Source: an uncultured Collinsella sp. (GTDB taxonomy: Bacteria; Actinomycetota; Coriobacteriia; Coriobacteriales; Coriobacteriaceae). Taken from it: DNA of 6,569 bases. Shown here piece by piece: positions 1 through 5,466 of the stretch; positions within the stretch are counted from its first letter, which is position 1, and the number at the start of each line of letters is the position of its first letter. The stretch covers positions 1 through 6,569 of the forward strand of contig CAUAJB010000083.1 in assembly GCA_958429225.1 (NCBI GenBank). Reading direction: 5' to 3'. A program made the position numbers and the translations under genes. The notes beneath the pieces are model-generated. The model saw only the letters and a program-made list of their open reading frames with translations, was not told the origin of the DNA and made no database searches.

Positions 1-544
1 GAACGTGGTGATCGGTTCGGCCGACACCTTCCGCGCCGCTGCCATCGAGCAGCTCGATGTGTGGGGTCAGCGTGCCGGCGTACCGGTTATCAAGCGTGAC
101 CGCGGCTCCGATCCGGCGAGCGTGTGCTATGACGTGCTCGACGAGGCCGATAAGCGCGGCAGCGACCTGGTGCTCATCGATACCGCCGGCCGCCTGCACA
201 CGAGTCCCGAGCTCATGCGCGAGCTCGCCAAGGTGGTCAATGTGACCCGTAAGCGCGCCGCCAATATGGCCGCTGGTCCCATGCCTGTCTCGGTCGTGCT
301 TGTGATCGATGCCGCCACTGGTCAGAACGGTCTGAACCAGGCGCTCGAGTTTAACGAGGCGCTGGGCCTGGACGGTATTATCATGACTAAGCTCGACGGC
401 ACGGCTAAGGGCGGTATCGCCATGGCCGTGGCCGAGAAGCTCAAGCTCCCGATCCTGCGCATCGGCGTGGGCGAGCAGGTCGATGACCTGCAGGAGTTTA
501 ACGCCAAAGATTTCTGCCGCGCCCTGGTGGGCGAGTCCAACTAA
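1..544 (+). CDS. ftsY: FtsY, signal recognition particle receptor GTPase (3' part, 5' end outside window)
   Basis: This is the C-terminal 180 residues of FtsY, the membrane-associated SRP receptor. It pairs with Ffh at the membrane to hand ribosome-nascent chain complexes to the translocon. The frame is open from the window edge, so the N-terminal acidic region, the N domain and the P-loop are missing; the first GTG in frame is internal, not a start. The visible part is the G domain. It contains DTFRAAAIEQL near visible residues 8-18 (the SRP-GTPase insertion box), DTAGR at 60-64 (G3), TKLDGTAKGG from 129 (G4, guanine specificity) and the closing loop GVGEQ at 145-149 followed by DDLQEF. TKLDGTAKGG and GVGEQxDDLxxF favour FtsY over Ffh, and there is no M domain after it. 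It ends in TAA, 10 bases before ffh, so the two SRP GTPases probably share a transcript. Confidence 0.95.
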   Translation, partial: NVVIGSADTFRAAAIEQLDVWGQRAGVPVIKRDRGSDPASVCYDVLDEADKRGSDLVLIDTAGRLHTSPELMRELAKVVNVTRKRAANMAAGPMPVSVVLVIDAATGQNGLNQALEFNEALGLDGIIMTKLDGTAKGGIAMAVAEKLKLPILRIGVGEQVDDLQEFNAKDFCRALVGESN

Positions 545-548
545 GGAG
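543..548 (+). promoter_or_regulatory. ffh ribosome binding site overlapping the ftsY stop
   Basis: The AAGGAG sequence uses the last two bases of the ftsY TAA stop and lies 6 bases before the ffh GTG start. Ribosomes terminating on ftsY therefore sit on the ffh initiation region. This supports the GTG at 555 as the start and suggests translational coupling of the receptor and the SRP protein. Confidence 0.75.
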
Positions 549-554
549 TAACCA

Positions 555-2030
555 GTGTTTGATTCCCTGAGCGATCGCCTCAACGATACATTTGACCGCC
601 TGCGCGGTAAGGGTAAGCTGACCGAGGCCGATATTACTTCGGCTATGCGCGATATTCGCATGGCGCTGCTCGAGGCCGACGTTAACTTTAAGGTCGTCAA
701 GGAGTTCGTTGCCAAGACCAAGGAGCGCTGCATGACCGCCGAGGTCATGGAGTCGCTGTCGCCGGCGCAAAACGTCGTCAAGATCGTGCTCGACGAGCTC
801 ACCGAAATGCTCGGCTCCACCGAGAGCAAGCTCGTCTTTAGCAACCGCATCCCCAATGTCATCATGCTCGTGGGCCTGCAGGGCTCCGGTAAGACCACGG
901 CTGCCGTAAAGCTGGCCTACCTGCTCAAGAAGCAGGGCCGCTCGCCGCTGCTCGCCGCGTGCGACGTCTATCGTCCCGCCGCTGCCGACCAGCTGGCCAC
1001 GCTCGGTGGCGAGATCGGCGTGCCGGTCTTCCGCGGTGACGGCGCGCACCCGGTCGACATTGCCAAGGGCGCCATCCAGGAGGCCGTCGACCATCTGCGT
1101 GACGTGGTCATCGTCGATACCGCCGGTCGTCTGCAGATCGACGAGCAGATGATGCAGGAGGCCGTCGACATCAAGAAGGCCGTCAAGCCCGATCAGGTGC
1201 TGATGGTCGTCGATGCCATGACCGGCCAGGACATCGTCAACGTCGTCTCGACCTTCGCCGATCGCACCGACTTTGACGGTGTGATTATCTCCAAGCTCGA
1301 CGGCGATGCCCGTGGCGGTGGCGCACTTTCGGTGCGTCAGGTGACCGGCAAGCCCATCAAGTTTGTGAGCATGGGCGAGAAACCCGATTCGCTGGAGCCG
1401 TTCTATCCCGATCGCATGGCCAAGCGCATTCTGGGCATGGGCGACGTCGTCGGCATCATCGAGAAGGCCCAGGAGGCAGCCGATGCAGAGCAGCTTGAAG
1501 CTGCCGAGCGTATGCTGCGCGAGGGCTTTACCATGAACGATATGCTCGACCAGATGAAAGCCGTCAAAAAGATGGGCGGCATGAAGGGCATTCTGGGTAT
1601 GCTCCCCGGTGGCCAGCGCGCGCTCAACCAGATGGGCGGCAACCTGGACGAGGGCATCTTCGACAAGAATGAGGCCATCATCATGTCAATGACCAAGGAG
1701 GAGCGCCTTCGCCCCTCCATTATCAACGGCCAGCGTCGCGCCCGTATCGCCAAGGGCGCCGGCGTAACCCCCACTGAGGTCAACAGCCTTATGAAGCAGT
1801 GGGGCGAGATGAACAAGATGATGGGCCGCATGCGCACGATGGCCAATCAAGCGCAGGCCGGCGGCAAGAAGGGCAAAAAGGGTAAGAAGGGCAAGAAGAT
1901 GCGCATGCCCAATATCCCTGGCCTGGACGCTATGGGTCTGGGCGGTATGGGTGGCCTGGGCACGGGCGGTCCCAAGTCCGATATGGAGCTGCTGCGCCAG
2001 ATGGAAGCGCAGATGCGCAATAAGAAATAG
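555..2030 (+). CDS. ffh: Ffh, signal recognition particle protein (SRP54 homologue)
   Basis: This 491-residue protein binds SRP RNA and hydrophobic signal sequences and delivers nascent membrane proteins to FtsY. The order of domains is complete. An N-domain helical bundle covers about 1-90. The G domain has P-loop GLQGSGKT at 107-114, DVYRPAAADQL at 137-147, DTAGR at 188-192 and SKLDGDARGG at 246-255. The methionine-rich M domain runs from about 325 to 430, with many Met residues (for example KKMGGMKGILGML) forming the signal-sequence groove. The RNA-binding helix-turn-helix is at 391-403, NGQRRARIAKGAG, where most Ffh proteins have serines (SRR..., GSG). The protein is longer than the roughly 450-residue norm because of a lysine-rich GKK repeat at 437-448 and a Gly/Met-rich tail that ends in a basic helix. 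The start is a GTG with AAGGAG 6 bases upstream. It is downstream of ftsY and followed by a strong terminator. Confidence 0.97.
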   Translation: MFDSLSDRLNDTFDRLRGKGKLTEADITSAMRDIRMALLEADVNFKVVKEFVAKTKERCMTAEVMESLSPAQNVVKIVLDELTEMLGSTESKLVFSNRIPNVIMLVGLQGSGKTTAAVKLAYLLKKQGRSPLLAACDVYRPAAADQLATLGGEIGVPVFRGDGAHPVDIAKGAIQEAVDHLRDVVIVDTAGRLQIDEQMMQEAVDIKKAVKPDQVLMVVDAMTGQDIVNVVSTFADRTDFDGVIISKLDGDARGGGALSVRQVTGKPIKFVSMGEKPDSLEPFYPDRMAKRILGMGDVVGIIEKAQEAADAEQLEAAERMLREGFTMNDMLDQMKAVKKMGGMKGILGMLPGGQRALNQMGGNLDEGIFDKNEAIIMSMTKEERLRPSIINGQRRARIAKGAGVTPTEVNSLMKQWGEMNKMMGRMRTMANQAQAGGKKGKKGKKGKKMRMPNIPGLDAMGLGGMGGLGTGGPKSDMELLRQMEAQMRNKK

Positions 2031-2054
2031 GGCTGTAATTCCAGCTTGATATGG

Positions 2055-2093
2055 CAAAGGCCACTCGGAAGCTACCGGGTGGCCTTTGTTGTT
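2055..2093 (+). terminator. Rho-independent terminator after ffh
   Basis: A 14-base-pair stem pairs 2055-2068 with 2075-2088. It has one G-U pair and a 6-base loop (AAGCTA), and is followed by TTGTT. The right arm itself ends in CCTTTG, so the RNA has a short, interrupted U-rich tail. It lies 25 bases after the ffh stop. The opposite strand lacks a T-run after the stem, so it should act mainly on the ftsY-ffh transcript, although it may also block read-through from the convergent gene. Confidence 0.85.
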
Positions 2094-2150
2094 GGCTTTG
2101 ATTGTTGGGTTGCGCTTAGCGTCGCGCCTTGAGCTCGCGGTGCCGTGCCG

Positions 2151-2864
2151 TTAGTGGCAGCCGCAGCCCTCGTGACCCTCGTGCTCGTGATGGCCGTGGC
2201 AGCCGCACGTGGCCTCGCCGTTTTGTGCGAGCGTGCCGGCGATAAGGGCTTCGACGCAGGCGTCGCAGCTACCCTGGGCGCCTGCGTATACCGTGATGCC
2301 GGCTTGGGTAAGCGCGTTGATGGCGCCGCCGCCGATGCCGCCGCAGATGAGTGTGTCCACGCCGCCGTTGGCGAGCAGGCCCGCAAGGGCACCGTGGCCG
2401 GTGCCGCCGGTGCCCACGACCTGCTCGTTGAGTACCTTGCCGTCCTGAATGTCGTAGATCTTGAACTGCTCGCTGCGGCCAAAGTGCATAAAGATGTTGC
2501 CGTTGTCGTACGTGGTTGCCACCCTCATGGTGCCGATCTCCTTTGCTGGCCATGCGGCCGTCGTCGTGGTAATGGGGGAGTACGCGATGTTGCCGCCTTC
2601 GATGACGATTGCCCGTCCATTGACCAGCGCGTTTGCCACCTTGCGATGCGCGCGGCTGCAGATTGCCGCCACCGTGGCGCGGGCAATGCCCATGTGCTGG
2701 GCGACGGCCTCCTGATTGAGGCCTTCCAGGTCGCACAACCGCAGGACTTCGAGCTCGTCGACCGTCATATCGATGGCGTCTCCGCTGGCAAGGCCGTCGG
2801 GGGTAAAGCCGCGGTATTCGGGGATGATCCCAACACGGCGCAATTTTTCGCGTCTTCCTGCCAT
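2151..2864 (-). CDS. DUF134/UPF0251 DNA-binding domain fused to NifX/NifB-like cofactor-binding domain, His/Cys-rich tail
   Basis: This is a 237-residue two-domain protein. Residues 1 to about 92 match the DUF134 (UPF0251) family: RRVGIIPEYRGFTP, then MTVDELEVLRLCDLEGLNQEAVAQHMGIARATV, a sigma-region-4-like helix-turn-helix, then RKVANALVNGRAIVIEGG. A linker rich in Thr and Ala follows (about 93-112). Residues 113-212 match the dinitrogenase Fe-Mo cofactor (NifX/NifB/NafY) fold, with MRVATTYDNGNIFMHFGRSEQFKIYDI, CGGIGGGAINAL and GSCDAC. The last 18 residues hold four Cys (220, 222, 234, 236) and six His, a likely metal-binding tail. I chose the ATG at 2864-2862 because AAGGAG ends 5 bases before it. 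The GTG two codons upstream overlaps that site. No nif genes are nearby, so nitrogen fixation is not implied. A role as a metal- or redox-sensing transcription regulator is inference; the function of this family is not established. Confidence 0.88.
   Translation of the reverse strand: MAGRREKLRRVGIIPEYRGFTPDGLASGDAIDMTVDELEVLRLCDLEGLNQEAVAQHMGIARATVAAICSRAHRKVANALVNGRAIVIEGGNIAYSPITTTTAAWPAKEIGTMRVATTYDNGNIFMHFGRSEQFKIYDIQDGKVLNEQVVGTGGTGHGALAGLLANGGVDTLICGGIGGGAINALTQAGITVYAGAQGSCDACVEALIAGTLAQNGEATCGCHGHHEHEGHEGCGCH
2526..2544 (-). promoter_or_regulatory. Internal ribosome binding site and ATG at the DUF134/NifX junction
   Basis: Inside the fusion gene, in frame and read on the minus strand, AAAGGAG (2544-2538) is followed after 9 bases by ATG (2528-2526). 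This Met is residue 113, the first residue of the NifX-like domain. Initiation here would give a free 125-residue NifX-like protein with the His/Cys tail, alongside the full-length regulator. The arrangement may be a relic of two formerly separate neighbouring genes or a working second start; sequence alone cannot decide. Confidence 0.5.
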
Positions 2865-2878
2865 ACGCACTCCTTATC

Positions 2879-2890
2879 TGACATATGTCA
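2879..2890. promoter_or_regulatory. Perfect palindrome TGACATATGTCA, candidate operator
   Basis: This 12-base perfect inverted repeat (TGACAT/ATGTCA) lies 15 bases upstream of the ATG of the DUF134-NifX gene, just before its ribosome binding site, in an AT-rich gap between divergent genes. The position fits an operator at which a dimeric regulator blocks transcription. The adjacent gene encodes a helix-turn-helix protein, so autoregulation is the simplest reading, but this is inferred from position only. Confidence 0.5.
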
Positions 2891-2931
2891 ACAATAGAAT
2901 AGCGAACAAACAGAATTGAGCAAGTAATTTC

Positions 2932-2943
2932 TAGTATATGTCA
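2932..2943. promoter_or_regulatory. Degenerate second copy of the palindrome, overlapping a possible -10 box
   Basis: TAGTATATGTCA keeps one half-site (ATATGTCA) of the palindrome at 2879-2890, and its flanking G extends the match to ATATGTCAG, which is also found on the minus strand at the first copy. The centres of the two sites are 53 bases apart, close to five turns of B-DNA, so they would face the same side. Read on the minus strand, TATACT (2938-2933) inside this site resembles a -10 box for the DUF134-NifX gene, but I see no convincing -35 box. Confidence 0.35.
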
Positions 2944-2990
2944 GAAAATGAGGGCTTATGTTTGGGCTGTGGGGCCGCGTGCGCCTGGGC

Positions 2991-2996
2991 TACAAT
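2991..2996 (+). promoter_or_regulatory. Possible -10 box for thyA-folA
   Basis: TACAAT matches the TATAAT consensus at five of six positions and would start transcription near 3003, giving a leader of about 28 bases before the thyA ATG. No good -35 box sits 16-18 bases upstream; TTGGGC at 2962-2967 is too far away. The call therefore rests on the -10 match and its position alone. Confidence 0.4.
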
Positions 2997-3030
2997 AAAT
3001 CTCGCTTATAGGCGACTGACAGGAGGGTCA

Positions 3031-3879
3031 ATGAGCAAAGCTGATCAGCAGTTTGTAACCATGTGCCGCGATATCTTGGACCATGGCACCACCACCGAGG
3101 GCCAAAAGGTCCGTCCGGTGTGGGAGGACGGCACCCCTGCCTATACCATTAAAAACTTTGGTGTCACGGCGCGCTATGATCTGCGCGAGGAGTTCCCCGC
3201 GCTCACCCTGCGCCGTACGGCGCTTAAGTCTGCCATGGACGAGATTCTGTGGATCTATCAAAAGAAGTCCAATAACGTGCATGACCTCAACAGCCATATC
3301 TGGGATGAGTGGGCCGATGAGACCGGTTCCATCGGTAAAGCCTACGGCTATCAGATTGGTCAGAAGAGCCATTACGTCGAGGGCGACTTCGACCAGATGG
3401 ACCGTGTGCTGTACGACCTTAAGCACACGCCGTATAGTCGCCGCATTATGACCAATACGTACGTGTTTAGCGATCTGTCCGAGATGCACCTTTATCCGTG
3501 CGCCTATAGCGTGACCTATAACGTGACGCAGCGTCCTCAGGACGACAAGCCGACGCTCAACATGATTCTCAACCAGCGCAGCCAGGACATTTTGGCCGCG
3601 AACAACTGGAACGTGTGCCAGTACGCCATTTTGCTGATGATGGTCGCGCAGTCGGTCGATATGATTCCCGGTGAGCTGCTGCACGTGATCGCCGACGCCC
3701 ATATCTATGATCGTCATGTCGATATCGTCCGCGAGCTTATCGAGCGTCCGCAGTTTGCGGCACCCAAGGTAACGCTCAACCCCGATGTGCATGACTTCTA
3801 TGCGTTTACGACCGATGACCTGATCGTCGAGGGCTATGAGCACGGCCCGCAGGTCAAGAACATTCCCATTGCGGTGTAG
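3031..3879 (+). CDS. thyA: Thymidylate synthase (ThyA, Bacillus/phage phi3T-like type)
   Basis: This enzyme methylates dUMP to dTMP using 5,10-methylene-tetrahydrofolate and releases dihydrofolate, in the cytoplasm. It has 282 residues, against 264 in E. coli and about 279 in B. subtilis ThyA. Key residues are visible: SRR at 136-138 (phosphate-binding arginines), catalytic Cys157 in LYPCAYS, QRSQD at 182-186, Asn194, and DAHIY at 222-226, whose His224 and Tyr226 contact the dUMP ribose. E. coli-type enzymes have PPCH at the active site; here the His position is Ala, as the B. subtilis/phi3T enzyme (PCVY) also lacks it. Features such as DGTPA, LKSAMDEILWIYQ and NPDVHDFYAFTTDD also follow that type. 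The ATG at 3031 is chosen because AGGAGG lies 4 bases before it; the frame is open back to an ATG at 2938, but that extension has no family resemblance. folA follows at once and recycles the dihydrofolate. Confidence 0.95.
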   Translation: MSKADQQFVTMCRDILDHGTTTEGQKVRPVWEDGTPAYTIKNFGVTARYDLREEFPALTLRRTALKSAMDEILWIYQKKSNNVHDLNSHIWDEWADETGSIGKAYGYQIGQKSHYVEGDFDQMDRVLYDLKHTPYSRRIMTNTYVFSDLSEMHLYPCAYSVTYNVTQRPQDDKPTLNMILNQRSQDILAANNWNVCQYAILLMMVAQSVDMIPGELLHVIADAHIYDRHVDIVRELIERPQFAAPKVTLNPDVHDFYAFTTDDLIVEGYEHGPQVKNIPIAV

Positions 3880-3888
3880 GTGGTGCTC

Positions 3889-4407
3889 ATGACGTGTAAG
3901 CTATCTGCTATCGTCGCCGTGTGTGACGATTGGGGCATTGGGTGCGAGGGCGACATGGTGGTGTCCAATCGCGCCGATATGCGCCATTTTGTGGCCTGCA
4001 CCAAGGGCTGCCCGGTTATCATGGGACGCAAGACGCTGCTGAGTTTTCCCGGCGGGCGTCCTCTCAAGAACCGCCGCAATATCGTGCTTACGCGCGATAT
4101 GGGCTTTACCCACGAGGGCGTCGACGTGGTGCATAGCGTTGACGAAGCGCTCTCTGCGGTTGCCGATGAGCTCGTTGCCTGGGTGATCGGTGGCGGCGAT
4201 GTCTATCGGCAGTTTTTGCCGTACTGCGTGGAGGCCGAGGTCACTCATAACCACTGCGTCCATCCCGTGGACACGTACTTTCCCGACTTGGACGCCGATC
4301 CCGCGTGGGAGATTGCGCAGCGTAGCGGGGTCGCGACGATTGCCGCCGGTGAGGGTGACGAGGGCGTCAATTATGAGTTCGTGACGTATCGTCGCATCGA
4401 GGCGTAA
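3889..4407 (+). CDS. folA: Dihydrofolate reductase
   Basis: This enzyme reduces dihydrofolate to tetrahydrofolate with NADPH, regenerating the cofactor consumed by the ThyA encoded just upstream. It has 172 residues, within the usual 160-190. Visible family features are AIVAVCDDWGIG near the N-terminus, Asp30 in SNRADMRHF at the place of the catalytic acid (E. coli Asp27), PVIMGRKTLLSF at 42-53, RPLKNRRNIVLTR with the folate-carboxylate arginine, and IGGGDVY at 100-106 for NADPH binding. The usual LPW before the catalytic acid is replaced by MVV (23-25), an unusual active-site change. I place the start at the ATG at 3889, with AGGTGG 5 bases upstream overlapping the thyA stop. In-frame GTG codons at 3880 and 3883 are alternatives but lack an upstream ribosome binding site. 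The gap to thyA is 9 bases, implying one operon. Confidence 0.92.
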   Translation: MTCKLSAIVAVCDDWGIGCEGDMVVSNRADMRHFVACTKGCPVIMGRKTLLSFPGGRPLKNRRNIVLTRDMGFTHEGVDVVHSVDEALSAVADELVAWVIGGGDVYRQFLPYCVEAEVTHNHCVHPVDTYFPDLDADPAWEIAQRSGVATIAAGEGDEGVNYEFVTYRRIEA

Positions 4408-4451
4408 ATCGTCTGGCGTGAACGGTATCATCGGGTTGATTGAATGCATGG

Positions 4452-4476
4452 GGCGGCGCTTAGCGTCGCCTCGTTT
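4452..4476 (+). terminator. Probable terminator hairpin after folA
   Basis: An 8-base-pair GC-rich stem pairs 4452-4459 with 4463-4470, with one G-U pair and a TTA loop, and is followed by TCGTTT. It lies about 45 bases after the folA stop and before the methyltransferase gene. The T-run is short, so termination may be partial. Confidence 0.55.
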
Positions 4477-4516
4477 GGTATAGATGTGCTGTAAAGAAGG
4501 GTGCGGGCTGGCTGCT

Positions 4517-5431
4517 ATGACTGATGCCGTTGAGGTTCTGCGAATTGATTCGCTCGAGGACGAGCGGCTCGATGCCTACGTGCGACTGACCGAGCGTGAG
4601 CTTCGCTGCGTGCTGGAGCCGCAAAAGGGCATCTTTATTGCGGAGAGCGCCAAGGTCATCGAGCGTGCCGTGCGCGCCGGATATGAGCCGGTGAGCTTTC
4701 TTCTGGGCGAGCGCTGGCTCGACCAGATGATGCCGCTGTTTGACCAGCTTGTCGTGCGCGAGGGAGCGGGTCCGGTTCCCGTGTTCGTGGCCTCCATGGA
4801 GCTCATGGAGCAGTTGACGGGCTTTAACGTGACGCGCGGCGCGCTGGCGGCGTTCCGTCGCCCGCGTCAGATTCCGGTTGATGAGTTCTTGGGCGGCGTC
4901 GTCGAGGCGGCGGGGGATCGTCCGGTGCGCGTGTGCGTGCTTGAGGGTATTGTTGATCACACCAATGTTGGCGCGATTTTCCGCTCGGCTGCCGCATTGA
5001 ACGTTGACGGTATTTTGGTCAGCCCGATGTGCTGCGACCCGCTGTACCGTCGCTCGGCCCGCGTGAGCATGGGCACCGTGTTTCAGGTGCCGTGGACGCG
5101 CATTGGCAGCGAGGCTCGTGTGTGGCCGCATGATGGTCTGAGCGCGTTGCACGATGCCGGTTTTTCGTGTGCCGCTATGGCGTTGACGGACGACTCTGTT
5201 TCGCTTGATGATCCTGTACTGCAGAAGATTGATCGCTTGGCGATTTTTATGGGCACCGAGGGTGCCGGCTTGGTCGCCAAGACCATTGCCGGCTGTGACC
5301 ACGCGGTGCGCATTCCGATGGCGCACGGGGTCGATTCGCTCAACGTGGCCGCGGCGAGTGCCGTCGCCTTTTGGCAGCTGTGCCCGCATGTGAGCAATGA
5401 GTATCACTACCAGCCGGGTTTGTATCACTAG
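4517..5431 (+). CDS. SpoU/TrmH-family RNA 2'-O-ribose methyltransferase
   Basis: This protein probably uses S-adenosylmethionine to methylate a ribose 2'-OH in rRNA or tRNA through the trefoil-knot SPOUT fold. It has 304 residues from the chosen ATG. An N-terminal substrate-binding-like domain (about 20-120) includes GIFIAESAKVIERAVRAGYEPVSFLL. The catalytic domain (about 137-288) has motif 1 at 150-157 (NVGAIFRS, with the conserved Asn and Arg), motif 2 at 243-252 (IFMGTEGAGL) and motif 3 at 266-277 (IPMAHGVDSLNV). The piece CDPLYRRSARVSMGTVFQVPW at 173-193 is also typical of the family. The target site cannot be told from the sequence. The start is uncertain: an in-frame ATG at 4484 would add 11 residues with three cysteines. 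Neither start has a well-placed ribosome binding site, although AAGAAGGG (4493-4500) lies 16 bases before 4517. Confidence 0.9.
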   Translation: MTDAVEVLRIDSLEDERLDAYVRLTERELRCVLEPQKGIFIAESAKVIERAVRAGYEPVSFLLGERWLDQMMPLFDQLVVREGAGPVPVFVASMELMEQLTGFNVTRGALAAFRRPRQIPVDEFLGGVVEAAGDRPVRVCVLEGIVDHTNVGAIFRSAAALNVDGILVSPMCCDPLYRRSARVSMGTVFQVPWTRIGSEARVWPHDGLSALHDAGFSCAAMALTDDSVSLDDPVLQKIDRLAIFMGTEGAGLVAKTIAGCDHAVRIPMAHGVDSLNVAAASAVAFWQLCPHVSNEYHYQPGLYH

Positions 5432-5466
5432 GCAGATATTTCGCACCTGGCTCTGATTCGGGGTGT

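Noticed and set aside
498..1094. Minus-strand open frame of 198 codons opposite the start of ffh
   Set aside because: It is a shadow of the ffh N and G domains, with composition typical of an antisense frame.
2031..2150. Possible SRP RNA (ffs) gene near ffh
   Set aside because: The gap after ffh is explained by the terminator hairpin, and I saw no GGAA-tetraloop helix with the conserved SRP RNA loops.
2868..2870. GTG as the start of the DUF134-NifX gene
   Set aside because: Its G is the last base of the AAGGAG ribosome binding site, so it cannot be served by that site; the ATG at 2864-2862 is correctly spaced.
2145..2897. Plus-strand open frame of 250 codons across the DUF134-NifX gene
   Set aside because: The minus-strand product has two recognisable domains and a proper ribosome binding site; the plus-strand product is low-complexity Ala/Val/Asp-rich sequence.
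2938..3030. 31-residue N-terminal extension of ThyA starting at ATG 2938
   Set aside because: No ribosome binding site precedes 2938, the extension does not match ThyA family N-termini, the likely -10 box at 2991-2996 lies inside it, and AGGAGG sits just before ATG 3031.
3028..3843. Minus-strand open frame of 271 codons opposite thyA
   Set aside because: It is antisense to a complete thyA with all catalytic residues and shows no domain of its own.
3901..4449. Minus-strand open frame of 182 codons opposite folA
   Set aside because: It is antisense to a recognisable DHFR, has no recognisable motif, and the region's transcription signals point the other way.
4460..5446. Minus-strand open frame of 328 codons opposite the RNA methyltransferase
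   Set aside because: It mirrors a gene with clear family motifs. Its translation is rich in Arg, His and Ala with no recognisable domain, as expected from the reverse frame of GC-rich coding DNA.
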